Program-made: the position numbers and the translations under genes
Part shown: positions 45,875 through 57,734 of the stretch, one piece after another
Position numbering within the stretch: position 1 is the first letter of the stretch
Layout: each line of letters opens with the position of its first letter
NCBI GenBank assembly: GCA_017308515.1
Contig: JAFKEN010000006.1
Location: 416,479-480,478, forward strand
Length of the DNA: 64,000 bases
Reading direction: 5' to 3'
DNA from: Actinomycetales bacterium
Lineage (GTDB): Bacteria > Actinomycetota > Actinomycetes > Actinomycetales > Microbacteriaceae
Notes under the pieces: generated by a model
The model's input: only the letters and a program-made list of their open reading frames with translations
The model's database searches: none
What the model was told of the DNA's origin: nothing

Positions 45875-46293
45875 TGGCCGAGGCATCGGAGAAGTCCACC
45901 CCGGAGAAGAAGGCGTCCGCCCCGAAGGCGAGCGCCGCGGCGACCGCCGAGAAGAAGGCGCCCGCCAAGGCGGCGCCGAAGGCGCAGCCCGCCGAGCGCG
46001 CCGGCCACGAGTCGGCCGCGCACGACGTGCGCGACGCGAGCGCGCGCGGCTACCGCAAGGTGCGTCGCGGCTACGTGACCAGCGACAAGATGGACAAGAC
46101 CATCACGGTCGAGGTCGAGGACCGCGTGAAGCATCCGCTGTACGGCAAGGTCATCCGCCGCACGTCGAAGGTCAAGGCGCACGACGAGAACAACACCGCC
46201 GGCATCGGCGACCTCGTCGTGATCACCGAGACCCGACCGCTGTCGGCCTCGAAGCGCTGGCGTCTCGTCGAGATCGCCGAGAAGGCGAAGTAA
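45874..46293 (+). CDS. rpsQ: 30S ribosomal protein S17 with N-terminal extension
   Basis: A 139-residue protein; the S17 core begins near residue 59 ([19 protein letters not shown]) and is of normal length. The first 58 residues are Lys/Ala/Pro-rich and probably disordered. The ATG overlaps the rpmC stop, so the long form is the coupled one. A shorter start inside the extension is not evident. Confidence 0.93.
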   Translation: MAEASEKSTPEKKASAPKASAAATAEKKAPAKAAPKAQPAERAGHESAAHDVRDASARGYRKVRRGYVTSDKMDKTITVEVEDRVKHPLYGKVIRRTSKVKAHDENNTAGIGDLVVITETRPLSASKRWRLVEIAEKAK

Positions 46294-46296
46294 GCC

Positions 46297-46665
46297 ATGA
46301 TCCAGCAGGAATCCCGCCTCAAGGTGGCGGACAACACGGGCGCCAAGGAGCTGCTCACCATCCGCGTGCTCGGCGGCTCCGGCCGTCGCTACGCGGGTCT
46401 CGGTGACACCATCGTCGCGACCGTGAAGGACGCGATCCCGGGCGGCAACGTGAAGAAGGGCGACGTCGTCAAGGCGGTCGTCGTCCGCACCGTGAAGGAG
46501 ACCCGTCGTCCCGACGGCTCCTACATCAAGTTCGACGAGAACGCCGCCGTGATCCTGAAGAACGACGGGGACCCCCGCGGGACCCGCATCTTCGGCCCGG
46601 TCGGCCGCGAGCTGCGCGACAAGAAGTTCATGAAGATCATCTCGCTCGCGCCGGAGGTGATCTGA
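46297..46665 (+). CDS. rplN: 50S ribosomal protein L14
   Basis: A 122-residue protein of exact family length ([18 protein letters not shown] start). It forms an intersubunit bridge and is the docking point of RsfS. Three bases separate it from rpsQ. Confidence 0.97.
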   Translation: MIQQESRLKVADNTGAKELLTIRVLGGSGRRYAGLGDTIVATVKDAIPGGNVKKGDVVKAVVVRTVKETRRPDGSYIKFDENAAVILKNDGDPRGTRIFGPVGRELRDKKFMKIISLAPEVI

Positions 46666-46667
46666 GC

Positions 46668-47027
46668 ATGGCCAACATCAAGAAGGGCGACCTCGTCCAG
46701 GTGATCAGCGGCCCCTCGCAGGAGCGCGGCGGCGACCGCGGCAAGCAGGGGCGTGTCATCGAGGTGCTGAGCGGTGAGGACCGCGTCGTCGTGGAGGGCG
46801 TGAACTACGTCACCAAGCACGTGCGCGTCGGCCAGACCCAGCGCGGCACCAAGACCGGCGGCATCGAGACCCACGAGGCCCCGATCCACGTGTCGAACGT
46901 GGCGCTCGTCGACCCCAAGACCAAGACGCCCACGCGCGTCGGTTTCCGCGAGGAGATCGTCGACAAGGGCGGCGTCAAGAAGACGGTTCGCGTGCGCTAC
47001 GCGAAGAAGTCCGGAGAGAAGATCTGA
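46668..47027 (+). CDS. rplX: 50S ribosomal protein L24
   Basis: A 119-residue assembly-initiating protein with the KOW motif [11 protein letters not shown] near the start and [10 protein letters not shown] in the core. Its stop overlaps rplE by one base (TGATG). Confidence 0.96.
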   Translation: MANIKKGDLVQVISGPSQERGGDRGKQGRVIEVLSGEDRVVVEGVNYVTKHVRVGQTQRGTKTGGIETHEAPIHVSNVALVDPKTKTPTRVGFREEIVDKGGVKKTVRVRYAKKSGEKI

Positions 47028-47632
47028 TGTCCCCCACGACTGCCGCGCCGGCTGGTTCGCCTGCCAAGGTCCAGCCGCGCCTCAAGCAGAAGTACCGCGA
47101 GGAGATCCGCGCCGCTCTCACCGAGCAGTTCGGCTACGCCAACCCGCACCAGGTGCCGGGTCTGGTCAAGATCGTCGTGAACACCGGTGTCGGCGAGGCC
47201 GCCCGCGACTCGAAGGTCATCGAGGGGGCCATCAAGGACCTCACCCTCATCACCGGCCAGAAGCCGCAGGTCACGGCCGCCCGCAAGTCCATCGCGCAGT
47301 TCAAGCTGCGCGAGGGCATGCCGATCGGCGCCCACGTGACGCTGCGCGGCGACCGGGCGTGGGAGTTCCTCGACCGTCTGCTGTCGCTCGCGCTGCCGCG
47401 CATCCGCGACTTCCGGGGCCTGTCCGACAAGCAGTTCGACGGCCACGGCAACTACACCTTCGGGGTCACCGAGCAGTCGATCTTCCACGAGATCAACCAG
47501 GACCAGATCGACCGCGTGCGCGGCTTCGACATCACGGTCGTGACCACGGCCACGACGGATGACGAGGGTCGCGCCCTGCTGCGCGCGCTCGGCTTCCCGT
47601 TCACCTCCAACCAGCAGGCCGCCGAGGCCTGA
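47027..47632 (+). CDS. rplE: 50S ribosomal protein L5
   Basis: A 201-residue protein that binds 5S rRNA and contacts tRNA in the P site. Core motifs [24 protein letters not shown] and [13 protein letters not shown] are intact; the first 15 residues are a short extension. In many bacteria rpsN follows here; in this window only 60 bases separate it from rpsH. Confidence 0.96.
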   Translation: MSPTTAAPAGSPAKVQPRLKQKYREEIRAALTEQFGYANPHQVPGLVKIVVNTGVGEAARDSKVIEGAIKDLTLITGQKPQVTAARKSIAQFKLREGMPIGAHVTLRGDRAWEFLDRLLSLALPRIRDFRGLSDKQFDGHGNYTFGVTEQSIFHEINQDQIDRVRGFDITVVTTATTDDEGRALLRALGFPFTSNQQAAEA

Positions 47633-47692
47633 TCCCACCCAGGTCGGCCCGGGTGCACCCGGCGTCGAAACCAGTGAGAAAGAAGTACTGAC

Positions 47693-48091
47693 ATGACCAT
47701 GACGGATCCCGTCGCCGACATGCTGACGCGGCTGCGCAACGCCAACCGCGCCTACCACGAGTCGGTGTCGCTCCCGAGCAGCAAGCTCAAGACCCACATC
47801 GCCGAGATCCTCCAGAAGGAGGGCTACATCACCGGCTGGAAGGTCGAGGACGCGCGCGTCGGCCAGACGCTCACGATCGACCTCAAGTACGGCCCGAACC
47901 GCGAGCGGTCGATCGCCGGCATCAAGCGCGTCTCGAAGCCGGGTCTGCGCGTGTACGCCAAGTCGACCGAGATCCCGCACGTGCTCGGCGGGCTCGGCGT
48001 CGCCATCCTGTCCACCTCCTCGGGGCTCCTCACGGACCGCGAGGCCACGCAGAAGGGCGTCGGCGGGGAAGTCCTCGCCTACGTGTGGTGA
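47693..48091 (+). CDS. rpsH: 30S ribosomal protein S8
   Basis: A 132-residue protein ([17 protein letters not shown] start) that organises the central domain of 16S rRNA. The C-terminal [12 protein letters not shown] is canonical. An ATG two codons downstream is possible but the longer form matches the family start. Confidence 0.96.
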   Translation: MTMTDPVADMLTRLRNANRAYHESVSLPSSKLKTHIAEILQKEGYITGWKVEDARVGQTLTIDLKYGPNRERSIAGIKRVSKPGLRVYAKSTEIPHVLGGLGVAILSTSSGLLTDREATQKGVGGEVLAYVW

Positions 48092-48097
48092 TCTGAC

Positions 48098-48634
48098 ATG
48101 TCGCGTATCGGACGTCTCCCCATCACCGTGCCCGCGGGCGTGACCGTCACCATCGACGGCAACCTCGTGACGGTCAAGGGCCCCAAGGGCGAGCTCAGCC
48201 ACAAGGTGGCCGCGCCCATCCAGGCCAGCATCGAGGACGGGCAGGTGCTCGTCACCCGCCCCGACGACGAGCGCGAGTCGCGCTCGCTCCACGGGCTGAC
48301 CCGCACCCTCATCAACAACCAGATCATCGGCGTGACCGAGGGCTACTCCAAGAGCCTCGAGGTCGTCGGCACCGGGTACCGCGTGCAGTCGAAGGGCAGC
48401 TCGATCGAGTTCGCGCTCGGCTACTCGCACCCGATCACCGTCGAGCCGCCCGCCGGCATCACGTTCGAGGTCGAGGGCAACAACAAGCTCCACGTCCGCG
48501 GCATCGACAAGCAGGCCGTGGGCGAGGTCGCCGCCAACATCCGCAAGCTGCGCAAGCCCGAGCCCTACAAGGGCAAGGGCGTGCGCTACGAGGGCGAGCA
48601 GGTGCGGCGCAAGGCCGGAAAGGCTGGGAAGTAA
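48098..48634 (+). CDS. rplF: 50S ribosomal protein L6
   Basis: A 178-residue protein near the factor-binding site. [15 protein letters not shown] start and C-terminal [13 protein letters not shown] are typical. The stop overlaps rplR (TAATG). Confidence 0.97.
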   Translation: MSRIGRLPITVPAGVTVTIDGNLVTVKGPKGELSHKVAAPIQASIEDGQVLVTRPDDERESRSLHGLTRTLINNQIIGVTEGYSKSLEVVGTGYRVQSKGSSIEFALGYSHPITVEPPAGITFEVEGNNKLHVRGIDKQAVGEVAANIRKLRKPEPYKGKGVRYEGEQVRRKAGKAGK

Positions 48635-48993
48635 TGGCTGTCATCAGCAAGTCGGCGCAGCGCGCGCGTCGCCACGCGCGCCTGCGCAAGCGCATCGTCG
48701 GGTCGAGCGAGCGTCCGCGCCTCGTCGTCACCCGTTCGGCCCGTCACGTCTTCGTGCAGATCGTCGACGACACCAAGGGCCACACCGTCGCGTCCGCGTC
48801 GACCCTCGAGGCCGACCTGCGTACGTTCGACGGGGACAAGACCGCCAAGGCGCGCAAGGTCGGCGAGCTGCTCGCCGAGCGCGCGAAGAAGGCCGGCGTC
48901 GCGAGCGTCGTGTTCGACCGGGGCGGCAACCGCTTCGCCGGACGCGTCGCGGCGATCGCCGAAGGAGCTCGCGAGGGAGGGCTGAGCCTGTGA
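48634..48993 (+). CDS. rplR: 50S ribosomal protein L18
   Basis: A 119-residue 5S rRNA-binding protein. [18 protein letters not shown] and the C-terminal [14 protein letters not shown] are canonical. It overlaps rpsE by GTGA. Confidence 0.97.
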   Translation: MAVISKSAQRARRHARLRKRIVGSSERPRLVVTRSARHVFVQIVDDTKGHTVASASTLEADLRTFDGDKTAKARKVGELLAERAKKAGVASVVFDRGGNRFAGRVAAIAEGAREGGLSL

Positions 48994-49733
48994 GCGACGA
49001 GAACGCGACCCAGGACGAGAACCAGACGCCGACGACGGCGACGCCGGCGGGCACGGACGACACCGTGACCGAGGGCCAGATCGTCGAGACCGCGGCCGGC
49101 ACGCAGTCGGTCGAGGCCGAGCAGCGCGGCGGTCGGGGCGGACGGCGCGAGCGCGCCCCGCGCACCGACCGCGGCGGCCGCGGCGGCCGCGAGGACAGCC
49201 AGTTCCTCGAGCGCGTCGTGACCATCAACCGCGTCTCCAAGGTCGTCAAGGGCGGTCGTCGGTTCAGCTTCACCGCGCTCGTGGTCGTCGGCGACGGCAA
49301 CGGCATGGTGGGCGTGGGCTACGGCAAGGCCCGCGAGGTGCCGCTCGCGATCAGCAAGGGCGTCGAGGAGGCGAAGAAGAACTTCTTCCGCGTCCCGCGC
49401 TCGCAGAAGACGATCCCGCACCCGGTGCAGGGCGAGGCCGCGGCCGGCGTCGTGCTGCTGCGTCCCGCGGCCGCCGGTACCGGCGTCATCGCGGGCGGTC
49501 CGGTGCGTGCCGTGCTCGAGTGCGCCGGCATCCACGACGTGCTCAGCAAGTCGCTCGGCTCGTCGAACACGATCAACATCGTGCACGCGACGGTCGCGGC
49601 CCTGAAGCAGCTCGAGGAGCCCCGCGCGGTCGCCGCGCGTCGCGGCCTCGAGTTCGACGACGTGGCCCCCGAGCGTCTCATCCGTGCGGAGGCCGAAGAC
49701 CGTGCCGCCGCCACCTCGAAGGCGGGTGCGTGA
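48990..49733 (+). CDS. rpsE: 30S ribosomal protein S5 with N-terminal extension
   Basis: A 247-residue protein. The S5 core starts near residue 69 ([20 protein letters not shown]), preceded by an acidic Thr/Glu stretch and a Gly/Arg-rich stretch. S5 contributes to fidelity and mRNA helicase action. The GTG overlaps the rplR stop. C-terminal Ala-rich tail. Confidence 0.95.
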   Translation: MSDENATQDENQTPTTATPAGTDDTVTEGQIVETAAGTQSVEAEQRGGRGGRRERAPRTDRGGRGGREDSQFLERVVTINRVSKVVKGGRRFSFTALVVVGDGNGMVGVGYGKAREVPLAISKGVEEAKKNFFRVPRSQKTIPHPVQGEAAAGVVLLRPAAAGTGVIAGGPVRAVLECAGIHDVLSKSLGSSNTINIVHATVAALKQLEEPRAVAARRGLEFDDVAPERLIRAEAEDRAAATSKAGA

Positions 49734-49918
49734 TGGCCGCGCGTCTGAAGGTGACCCAGATCAAGTCGGTGATCAGCGAGAAGCAGCCGCAGCGCGACAC
49801 CCTGCGCAGCCTCGGCCTCAAGCGGATCGGCGACGTCGTCGTGCGCGAGGACAGCCCGGCGAACCGCGGCTACGTGCGCGCGGTCGCCCACCTCGTGAAG
49901 GTTGAGGAGATCGACTGA
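49733..49918 (+). CDS. rpmD: 50S ribosomal protein L30
   Basis: A 61-residue protein ([18 protein letters not shown]) of family length. Starts on the rpsE stop (TGATG) and ends on the rplO start (TGATG). Confidence 0.96.
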   Translation: MAARLKVTQIKSVISEKQPQRDTLRSLGLKRIGDVVVREDSPANRGYVRAVAHLVKVEEID

Positions 49919-50745
49919 TGGCTGAAGAGAACAAGGACGAGAAGGCGACCGCCGCGAAGGCGCCGGCCGCCAAGAAGCCGGCCTCGTCGACCGCGAAGAG
50001 CGGTGCGGCGTCGGGCGCGAAGTCCCCCGCGGCGAAGAGCTCCGGCTCGAGCGCGACGAAGTCGACGACGGCGAAGTCCGGCGCGGCCGCGTCGGGCGCG
50101 GCCGCGAAGTCCTCCGCGTCGAAGCCCGCGGCCGCGAAGTCGGCCGGCGGGTCGAGCGCGAAGGCGCCGGCCGCGAAGGCGCCGGCCGCCAAGGCGTCCG
50201 GAAGCACGTCCTCGACGTCGGCCTCGTCGGCCGCCGCGAAGGACGACACCGCGGCGAAGGCCCCCGCCAAGAAGCCCGCGGCGAAGAAGGACGTCGCCGC
50301 ATCGCGTCCGCAGGTGCTCAAGGCCCACCACCTCCGCCCGGCTCCCGGTGCGAAGACCGCCAAGACCCGCGTGGGTCGCGGTGAGGGCTCCAAGGGCAAG
50401 ACCGCCGGTCGCGGCACCAAGGGCACCAAGGCGCGCTACCAGGTGCGCGCGGGCCTCGAGGGCGGCAACCTGAACTCGATCATGCGCGCCCCGAAGCTGC
50501 GCGGGTTCACGAACCCGTTCCGCGTGGAGTACCAGGTCGTGAACCTCGACAAGCTGGCCGAGCTCTACCCGAAGGGCGGCGACGTGACCGTCGGCGACCT
50601 CGTGGCCAAGGGCGCGGTGCGCAAGAACGAGAAGGTCAAGGTTCTCGGGAACGGCGACATCTCGGTTAAGCTGAACGTCGCGGTCGACAAGGTCTCCAGC
50701 TCCGCCGAGCAGAAGATCGTCGCCGCCGGCGGCACCGTCAAGTAG
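49918..50745 (+). CDS. rplO: 50S ribosomal protein L15 with very long N-terminal extension
   Basis: A 275-residue protein, almost twice the usual 145-150. The L15 core begins near residue 127 ([14 protein letters not shown], then [17 protein letters not shown]). The first 125 residues are nearly pure Ala, Lys, Ser, Pro and Gly with repeated AAKAPAAK-type units. The ATG overlaps the L30 stop, which argues that the long form is made. The highly basic arm could interact with rRNA or DNA. A processed or internally started form cannot be excluded. Confidence 0.93.
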   Translation: MAEENKDEKATAAKAPAAKKPASSTAKSGAASGAKSPAAKSSGSSATKSTTAKSGAAASGAAAKSSASKPAAAKSAGGSSAKAPAAKAPAAKASGSTSSTSASSAAAKDDTAAKAPAKKPAAKKDVAASRPQVLKAHHLRPAPGAKTAKTRVGRGEGSKGKTAGRGTKGTKARYQVRAGLEGGNLNSIMRAPKLRGFTNPFRVEYQVVNLDKLAELYPKGGDVTVGDLVAKGAVRKNEKVKVLGNGDISVKLNVAVDKVSSSAEQKIVAAGGTVK

Positions 50746-50755
50746 TCGGTGCGGT

Positions 50756-50790
50756 GGCCCCTCCGGGGGCCGCCGACCCGGCTTCGGGTC
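50756..50790 (+). promoter_or_regulatory. Two small hairpins between rplO and secY
   Basis: ggcccc (50756-50761) pairs with ggggcc (50766-50771), and gacccg (50775-50780) pairs with cgggtc (50785-50790) around gctt. They fill most of the 78-base gap and could modulate secY expression or act as a weak terminator. Confidence 0.4.
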
Positions 50791-50823
50791 CCAGCTTCCC
50801 CCACGCCACCCGAGGAGGCGTAC

Positions 50824-52160
<1,337 letters not shown>

Positions 52161-52164
<4 letters not shown>

Positions 52165-52769
52165 GCACCGGGCGGACCGGCCCCCGGCTGCTCATCGTCG
52201 GCCCGCCCGGGGCCGGGAAGGGCACCCAGGCCGCGCGGATCGCCGACCGCTACGGCATCCCGACGATCTCGACCGGCGACATCTTCCGCAGCAACATCGC
52301 GAACGGCACGGAGCTCGGCAAGCAGGTCAAGGCCATCGTGGACGGCGGCGACTACGTGCCTGACTCGCTCACCAACGCGCTCGTCACCGATCGACTCTCC
52401 GAGGCCGATGCCGCCGGCGGCTTCCTGCTCGACGGCTACCCGCGCACGCCGGATCAGGTGCGCTACCTCGACGAGCTGCTCTCCGGTCACGGCCACGCGC
52501 TCGACGCCGTCGTGCGCCTGCTCGCCGACGAGGACGAGGTCGTGCGCCGCCTGCGGCAGCGCGCCCTCGAGCAGGGACGCGTCGACGACAGCGAGGAGGC
52601 GATCCGCCACCGCCAGGAGGTCTACCAGCGCGAGACCGCTCCGCTGCTGGAGATGTTCGGCGAGCGCGGCCTGCTGCTGGAGGTCGACGGGCTCGGTGCG
52701 GTCGACGACGTGACGGGGCGCATCTTCGCGGCGCTCGACGGTCGCGGCATCGCGGTCTCCGCCGCCTGA
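52161..52769 (+). CDS. adk: Adenylate kinase
   Basis: A 202-residue enzyme that interconverts ATP+AMP and 2 ADP. P-loop [14 protein letters not shown]-site STGDIFRSN and [10 protein letters not shown] are intact. The lid is the short type without the four-residue zinc site. The GTG overlaps the secY stop. In many actinobacteria map follows adk; here the next gene is infA. Confidence 0.96.
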
Positions 52770-52812
52770 GACGCGCCGCGGGCGCTCCGCGCGGGCTGGC
52801 GCCGCGGCGCGA

Positions 52813-52833
52813 AAGGGTCTAAGGTAGACCCTT
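52813..52833 (+). promoter_or_regulatory. infA promoter region with an inverted repeat over the -10
   Basis: aagggtct (52813-52820) and agaccctt (52826-52833) are perfect inverted repeats around aaggt. The -10 candidates TAAGGT (52820-52825) and TAGACC (52825-52830) both lie inside the repeat, so a protein bound there would cover the promoter. Confidence 0.5.
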
Positions 52834-52919
52834 GGTGCTCTGCGCCGCTTTCGCGCGTGCGCGGCGGCACCCCATCCCATCCATCCCGCAGACCGGCTCG
52901 GTCTGCACGAAAGCGAGTC

Positions 52920-53141
52920 ATGGCCAAGAAGGACGGCGTCATCGAGATCGAGGGCTCGGTGCTCGAGGCTCTGCCGAACGCGATGTTCCGCGTCGAGCTG
53001 ACCAACGGGCACAAGGTCCTCGCCCACATCTCCGGCAAGATGCGGCAGCACTACATCCGCATCCTCCCCGAAGACCGTGTGGTCGTCGAGCTGTCCCCCT
53101 ATGACCTGACCCGCGGCCGGATCGTCTACCGCTACCGGTAG
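52920..53141 (+). CDS. infA: Translation initiation factor IF-1
   Basis: A 73-residue OB-fold protein ([14 protein letters not shown] start) of exact family length. It binds the 30S A site during initiation. An in-frame ATG at 52857 is discounted because it precedes the family start. The gene has its own promoter region. Confidence 0.97.
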   Translation: MAKKDGVIEIEGSVLEALPNAMFRVELTNGHKVLAHISGKMRQHYIRILPEDRVVVELSPYDLTRGRIVYRYR

Positions 53142-53216
53142 GCCCCGCGACCGAGCCGAGAAGTAACGGCCGCCGCCTCGCGCGGCGCGCACGATGACAG
53201 CGAGAGAAGCAGAAAC

Positions 53217-53333
53217 ATGAAGGTCAACCCCAGCGTCAAGCCCATCTGCGACCACTGCAAGGTGATCCGTCGCAACGGGCGCGTCATGGTGATCTGCAAG
53301 TCCAACCCCCGGCACAAGCAGCGCCAGGGCTGA
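53217..53333 (+). CDS. rpmJ: 50S ribosomal protein L36
   Basis: A 38-residue zinc-ribbon protein ([16 protein letters not shown] start). The zinc ligands Cys11, Cys14, Cys27 and His33 are all present. GAGAAGCAGAAAC precedes the ATG. Confidence 0.95.
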   Translation: MKVNPSVKPICDHCKVIRRNGRVMVICKSNPRHKQRQG

Positions 53334-53451
53334 GACAACCCCCCACTGCGCGAGCAGGATCCCGGCGTGCGCGCCGGGGGACACCTGAGGCCGGAGGCCT
53401 CGGCACCGCTCGCGCTCCACACCTCCGAACGACTCCCGAAGGAGCTGCCGC

Positions 53452-53832
53452 ATGGCACGTCTCGCCGGTGTCGACATCCCGCGTGAGAAGCGCGTGGAAG
53501 TCGCCCTGACGTACATCTACGGCGTGGGTCGCACCCGCGCCACCACCACGCTGAAGGAGACCGGGATCAGCCCGGACATCCGCGTGAAGGACCTCACCGA
53601 CGACCAGCTCGTCGCCCTCCGCGACTACATCGAGGGCAACTACAAGGTCGAGGGCGACCTGCGCCGCGAGGTGCAGGCCGACATCCGCCGCAAGGTCGAG
53701 ATCGGCTCCTACGAGGGTCTGCGCCACCGCCGCGGTCTGCCCGTGCGCGGTCAGCGCACCAAGACCAACGCGCGCACCCGCAAGGGCCCGAAGCGCACCG
53801 TCGCCGGCAAGAAGAAGGCGGGGAAGAAGTAA
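53452..53832 (+). CDS. rpsM: 30S ribosomal protein S13
   Basis: A 126-residue protein ([17 protein letters not shown] start) that contacts the P-site tRNA and bridges to the 50[22 protein letters not shown] is the canonical C-terminal region, so the length and end are normal. The stop overlaps rpsK (TAATG). Confidence 0.97.
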   Translation: MARLAGVDIPREKRVEVALTYIYGVGRTRATTTLKETGISPDIRVKDLTDDQLVALRDYIEGNYKVEGDLRREVQADIRRKVEIGSYEGLRHRRGLPVRGQRTKTNARTRKGPKRTVAGKKKAGKK

Positions 53833-54233
53833 TGGCCGCTCCCAAGGCCTCCTCGGCGCGCAAGCCGCGTCGCAAGGAGAAGAAGAACATCGCGGTGGGC
53901 CAGGCCCACATCAAGTCGACGTTCAACAACACCATCGTCACGATCACCGACCCCTCGGGTGCGGTCATCGCCTGGGCCTCCGGCGGCGACGTCGGCTTCA
54001 AGGGCTCGCGCAAGTCCACCCCCTACGCCGCCGGCATGGCGGCGGAGGCGGCCGCGCGCAAGGCCCAGGAGAACGGCATGAAGAAGGTCGACGTCTTCGT
54101 CAAGGGCCCCGGCTCGGGGCGCGAGACCGCGATCCGCTCGCTGCAGTCGGCCGGCCTCGAGGTCGGGTCGATCCAGGACGTCACGCCCCAGGCGCACAAC
54201 GGCGTCCGGCCGCCCAAGCGTCGTCGCGTCTGA
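53832..54233 (+). CDS. rpsK: 30S ribosomal protein S11
   Basis: A 133-residue platform protein. Core [18 protein letters not shown] and [14 protein letters not shown] are intact. rpsD, which often follows here in bacteria, is absent; a strong hairpin and the rpoA leader follow instead. Confidence 0.97.
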   Translation: MAAPKASSARKPRRKEKKNIAVGQAHIKSTFNNTIVTITDPSGAVIAWASGGDVGFKGSRKSTPYAAGMAAEAAARKAQENGMKKVDVFVKGPGSGRETAIRSLQSAGLEVGSIQDVTPQAHNGVRPPKRRRV

Positions 54234-54240
54234 GGTCTGA

Positions 54241-54266
54241 GCGCGAGGCCCTTTCGGGCCTCGCGC
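54241..54266 (+). terminator. Perfect 11 bp hairpin between rpsK and rpoA
   Basis: gcgcgaggccc (54241-54251) pairs with gggcctcgcgc (54256-54266) around tttc, 7 bases after the rpsK stop. It may terminate or attenuate the ribosomal transcript before rpoA. Confidence 0.65.
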
Positions 54267-54436
54267 CGCCCCAGACCGCGCCCGTCTCGGCCGCGGCGCC
54301 GGAGGGCGACCACTCGAGATCCGGCAGCCGCGTGCCCCGTGCGCGCGGCTGGAAAGACCACAACTCCACAACTTCCCCGACGGACCAGCCACCCGCCGGA
54401 TCCTCCCGTGAGCGTCATATGGCGGACGCTCTCGCC

Positions 54437-54442
54437 GAAAGG
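54437..54442 (+). promoter_or_regulatory. Ribosome-binding site that fixes the rpoA start
   Basis: AAAGGA ends 7 bases before the GTG at 54450, where the family N-terminus begins. Confidence 0.6.
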
Positions 54443-54449
54443 AACCCAC

Positions 54450-55439
54450 GTGCTCATCGCACAGCGCCCCACCCTCTCCGAGGAGTCCATCTCCGAATTC
54501 CGCTCCCGCTTCGTGATCGAGCCCCTCGAGCCGGGCTTCGGTTACACGCTGGGCAACTCGCTGCGTCGCACGCTGCTGTCGTCCATCCCGGGCGCGGCCG
54601 TCACGAGCATCCGCCTCGACGGCATCCAGCACGAGTTCGACACGATCCCCGGGGTCAAGGAGGACGTCGTCGAGATCGTCCTCAACATCAAGGGCCTCGT
54701 CGTCTCGAGCGAGCACGACGAGCCGATCACGGCCTACCTGCGCAAGCAGGGCGCCGGCCAGGTGACCGCGGCCGACATCTCCGCGCCCGCGGGCGTCGAG
54801 GTGCACAACCCGGAGCTCGTCATCGCGACGCTCAACGACAAGGCGAAGTTCGATCTCGAACTCACCATCGAGCGCGGTCGCGGCTACGTCTCGGCGACCC
54901 AGAACCGCAGCGAGTTCAGCGAGGCGGGCCAGATCCCGATCGACTCGATCTACTCGCCCGTGCTCAAGGTCACCTACCGCGTCGAGGCCACCCGCGCCGG
55001 CGAGCGCACCGACTTCGACCGTCTCGTGGTCGACGTCGAGACCAAGCCGGCGATCAGCCCGCGCGACGCGATCGCGTCGGCCGGTCGCACCCTCGTCGAG
55101 CTGTTCGGCCTCGCGCGCGAGCTGAACTCCTCCGCCGAGGGCATCGAGATCGGCCCGGCGCCCGCCGAGGCCGTGCTCTCGAGCGAGCTGTCGATGCCGA
55201 TCGAGGATCTCGATCTCTCGGTGCGCTCGTACAACTGCCTGAAGCGCGAGGGCATCAACACCGTGAGCGAGCTCGTCGCGCTCTCGGAGACCCAGCTGAT
55301 GAACATCCGCAACTTCGGCCAGAAGTCCGTCGACGAGGTCAAGGACAAGCTGGTCGAGATGGGACTGTCGCTCAAGGACAGCGTGCCCGGCTTCGACGGC
55401 GCGCACTTCTACGGCGGCTACGACGACGACAACGCCTGA
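54450..55439 (+). CDS. rpoA: RNA polymerase alpha subunit
   Basis: A 329-residue subunit that dimerises to seed RNA polymerase assembly. The N-terminal domain shows [20 protein letters not shown]. The C-terminal domain, which contacts promoter UP elements and activators, shows [18 protein letters not shown]. The start [13 protein letters not shown] is typical of actinobacteria. An in-frame ATG at 54339 would add 37 residues without support. Confidence 0.97.
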   Translation: MLIAQRPTLSEESISEFRSRFVIEPLEPGFGYTLGNSLRRTLLSSIPGAAVTSIRLDGIQHEFDTIPGVKEDVVEIVLNIKGLVVSSEHDEPITAYLRKQGAGQVTAADISAPAGVEVHNPELVIATLNDKAKFDLELTIERGRGYVSATQNRSEFSEAGQIPIDSIYSPVLKVTYRVEATRAGERTDFDRLVVDVETKPAISPRDAIASAGRTLVELFGLARELNSSAEGIEIGPAPAEAVLSSELSMPIEDLDLSVRSYNCLKREGINTVSELVALSETQLMNIRNFGQKSVDEVKDKLVEMGLSLKDSVPGFDGAHFYGGYDDDNA

Positions 55440-55479
55440 GCCCCGGCCCGTCTGACCAGGTAATCGAGGAACCACGATC

Positions 55480-56073
55480 ATGCCCAAGCCCACCAAGGGT
55501 CCCCGCCTCGGCGGCGGTCCGGCGCACGAGCGCCTGCTGCTGGCGAACCTCGCCGCGGCCCTGTTCACCCACAAGTCGATCCAGACGACGGAGACGAAGG
55601 CCAAGCGCCTGCGTCCCTTCGCCGAGCGGCTCATCACCTTCGCCAAGCGCGGTGACCTGCACTCGCGTCGCCGCGTGCTCGCGGTGATCCCCGACAAGGA
55701 CGTGGTGTACGAGCTCTTCTCGGAGATCGCGCCGCTGGTCGCCGAGCGCGAGGGCGGCTACACCCGGATCACGAAGACCGGCTTCCGCAAGGGCGACAAC
55801 GCCCCGATGGCGGTCATCGAGCTCGTCCTCGAGCCGGTGTCGAAGAAGCCGGCGTCGAGCAAGAAGAGCGCCGCCCGCGCGGACGTGAAGCCCGCCACGG
55901 CCGACGCACCCGCCGCCGAGGAGGCGCCGGCCGCCGAGGCTCCCGCCGCCGACGAGCAGCCCGAGACCACCGAGGTCGAGGTGCCGGTCGAGGCCGAGGA
56001 GTCGGCGCCCGCCGAGGACGCGGAGTCGGGCGCCGAGGCGCCCGCGGAGTCCGACGAGGACGCCGCGAAGTAG
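55480..56073 (+). CDS. rplQ: 50S ribosomal protein L17 with long acidic C-terminal extension
   Basis: A 197-residue protein. The L17 core ([20 protein letters not shown] to MAVIELV) ends near 118; about 75 Ala/Glu/Pro-rich, strongly acidic residues follow. The charge is opposite to the basic tails on L15 and S17. Last gene of the merged ribosomal cluster, followed by a strong terminator. Confidence 0.95.
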   Translation: MPKPTKGPRLGGGPAHERLLLANLAAALFTHKSIQTTETKAKRLRPFAERLITFAKRGDLHSRRRVLAVIPDKDVVYELFSEIAPLVAEREGGYTRITKTGFRKGDNAPMAVIELVLEPVSKKPASSKKSAARADVKPATADAPAAEEAPAAEAPAADEQPETTEVEVPVEAEESAPAEDAESGAEAPAESDEDAAK

Positions 56074-56082
56074 TCGCACCCC

Positions 56083-56116
56083 ACGAGAGGCCCCGCCGCG
56101 AGGCGGGGCCTCTCGT
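56083..56116 (+). terminator. Terminator of the ribosomal cluster
   Basis: Bases 56083-56097 (acgagaggccccgcc) pair perfectly with 56102-56116 around gcga. The 15 bp stem starts 9 bases after the rplQ stop. Confidence 0.85.
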
Positions 56117-56180
56117 CGTTCCGGCACGGCGTCGTTCCGGCGCGGTGTCGGTCCGGTCCGGCGCTGCTGAATGACCCGCC

Positions 56181-56186
56181 TAGGAT
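56181..56186 (+). promoter_or_regulatory. Putative -10 element of truA (leaderless)
   Basis: TAGGAT lies 7 bases before the truA ATG, with no ribosome-binding site between them. Confidence 0.5.
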
Positions 56187-56193
56187 CGGGGCG

Positions 56194-57144
56194 ATGGACG
56201 CGGCCTCGCACGACGACGCACCCACCCGCGTCCGCCTCGACCTCGGCTACGACGGCGGCGGATTCCACGGCTGGGCCCGGCAGCGGGACCTGCGCACGGT
56301 GCAGGGCGCTCTCGAGCAGGCCCTCGCCCGGCTCTTCGCGAGCGTGGCGGAACCGCCCACCCTGACCGTCGCCGGGCGCACCGACGTCGGCGTGCACGCC
56401 ACCGGCCAGGTCGCCCACCTCGACCTCCGCGCGCCGCAGCTGCGCCTCCTCGCGCGCGGTGGTCGGCAGGCCGGGAGCGCGGGCGTGGAGTCGCTCCCGC
56501 GCCGGCTCGCGGGGGTTCTGCAGCCGCAGGACGACGTGCGCGTGCACCGTGCGAGCCTCGCTCCGGGCGGCTTCGACGCCCGCTTCTCGGCGCTCTGGCG
56601 GCGCTACGAGTACCGCATCGCCGACGCGGAGTCCGCGAAGGATCCGCGCACACGGGGGTTCACGACGTGGCACCCCACGCCTCTGCGGCTCGACGCGATG
56701 CGCTCGGCGGCGGCCTCCCTCCTCGGCCTGCACGACTTCGCGGCCTACTGCAAGCCGCGCGAGGGCGCGACGACGATCCGCACCCTGCAGGAGTTCGACT
56801 GGCGCCGTGACGCTGACGGCGTGCTCGTCGCCACGGTGCGGGCCGACGCCTTCTGCCACAGCATGGTGCGCGCGCTCGTGGGCGCGTGCCTGGCTGCGGG
56901 GGAGGAGCGGATCGCAGCCGGGGAGGCGGCGCGACTGCGGGATGCCGGCGTGCGCACCTCGGCCATCCCGGTGCTGCCGGCACGCGGTCTCACCCTCGTC
57001 GAGGTGGGCTATCCGCCCGACGACGAGCTCGCCGCGCGGGCGGAGCGCACGCGCGCCCGGCGCGAGCGCCCGACCCCCGCGGGTCCGGCCGACCCGGCTC
57101 CCCCCCCCCGGTTTGACCGACCCGGCGGCGACCGACTAATCTAG
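56194..57144 (+). CDS. truA: tRNA pseudouridine(38-40) synthase TruA
   Basis: A 316-residue enzyme that makes pseudouridine in the tRNA anticodon arm. Catalytic Asp64 lies in [27 protein letters not shown] and the C-terminal [11 protein letters not shown] are typical. The last 30 residues are an Arg/Pro tail encoded across a run of ten C (57100-57109) and across the rplM promoter, so the end of the protein is constrained by regulatory DNA. Confidence 0.95.
   Translation: MDAASHDDAPTRVRLDLGYDGGGFHGWARQRDLRTVQGALEQALARLFASVAEPPTLTVAGRTDVGVHATGQVAHLDLRAPQLRLLARGGRQAGSAGVESLPRRLAGVLQPQDDVRVHRASLAPGGFDARFSALWRRYEYRIADAESAKDPRTRGFTTWHPTPLRLDAMRSAAASLLGLHDFAAYCKPREGATTIRTLQEFDWRRDADGVLVATVRADAFCHSMVRALVGACLAAGEERIAAGEAARLRDAGVRTSAIPVLPARGLTLVEVGYPPDDELAARAERTRARRERPTPAGPADPAPPPRFDRPGGDRLI
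57113..57142 (+). promoter_or_regulatory. Promoter of rplM-rpsI
   Basis: TTGACC (57113-57118) and TAATCT (57137-57142) are 18 bases apart and lie inside the 3' end of truA. The leader of about 110 bases contains two hairpins: gtccgc/gcggac (57152-57166) and gttccg/cggaac (57191-57213). Confidence 0.65.
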
Positions 57145-57261
57145 GCAAGTTGTCCGCACCGCGGACCGCGTCGAAGCCCTCCACCGCGGGGTTCCGGTCG
57201 ATCCGATCGGAACACGCACCGGAGCGGGATTCACGATCACCTCGACAGAAAGCGTTCCTCC

Positions 57262-57708
57262 ATGACGCGTACGTTCAGCCCCAAGCCGGCGGACATCCAG
57301 CGCGAGTGGCTCGTCATCGACGCCACCGACGTCGTGCTCGGCCGTCTCGCCAGCCACGCCGCCGCCCTGCTGCGCGGCAAGCACAAGCCGACCTTCGCCC
57401 CCCACATGGACATGGGCGACTACGTCATCGTCATCAACGCCGAGAAGGTCGCGCTGACCGGCCAGAAGCTCGAGAAGAAGATGGCCTACCGCCACTCCGG
57501 CTACCCGGGTGGCCTGAGCGCTCAGAGCTACGTCGAGATGCTCGAGAAGCACCCCACCCGCGCGGTCGAGAAGGCCATCCGCGGCATGCTGCCGAAAAAC
57601 TCGCTCGGCCGCGACCAGTTCCGCAAGCTCAAGGTGTACGCGGGCTCCGAGCACCCGCACGCGGCTCAGCAGCCGACCGTCTACACCCTCGACCAGGTCG
57701 CGCAGTAA
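57262..57708 (+). CDS. rplM: 50S ribosomal protein L13
   Basis: A 148-residue early assembly protein. [18 protein letters not shown] and [18 protein letters not shown] are canonical. First gene of the rplM-rpsI operon with a structured leader that could serve autoregulation. Confidence 0.97.
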   Translation: MTRTFSPKPADIQREWLVIDATDVVLGRLASHAAALLRGKHKPTFAPHMDMGDYVIVINAEKVALTGQKLEKKMAYRHSGYPGGLSAQSYVEMLEKHPTRAVEKAIRGMLPKNSLGRDQFRKLKVYAGSEHPHAAQQPTVYTLDQVAQ

Positions 57709-57734
57709 GCGCCCGAACCGCACAAGGATCCCCC

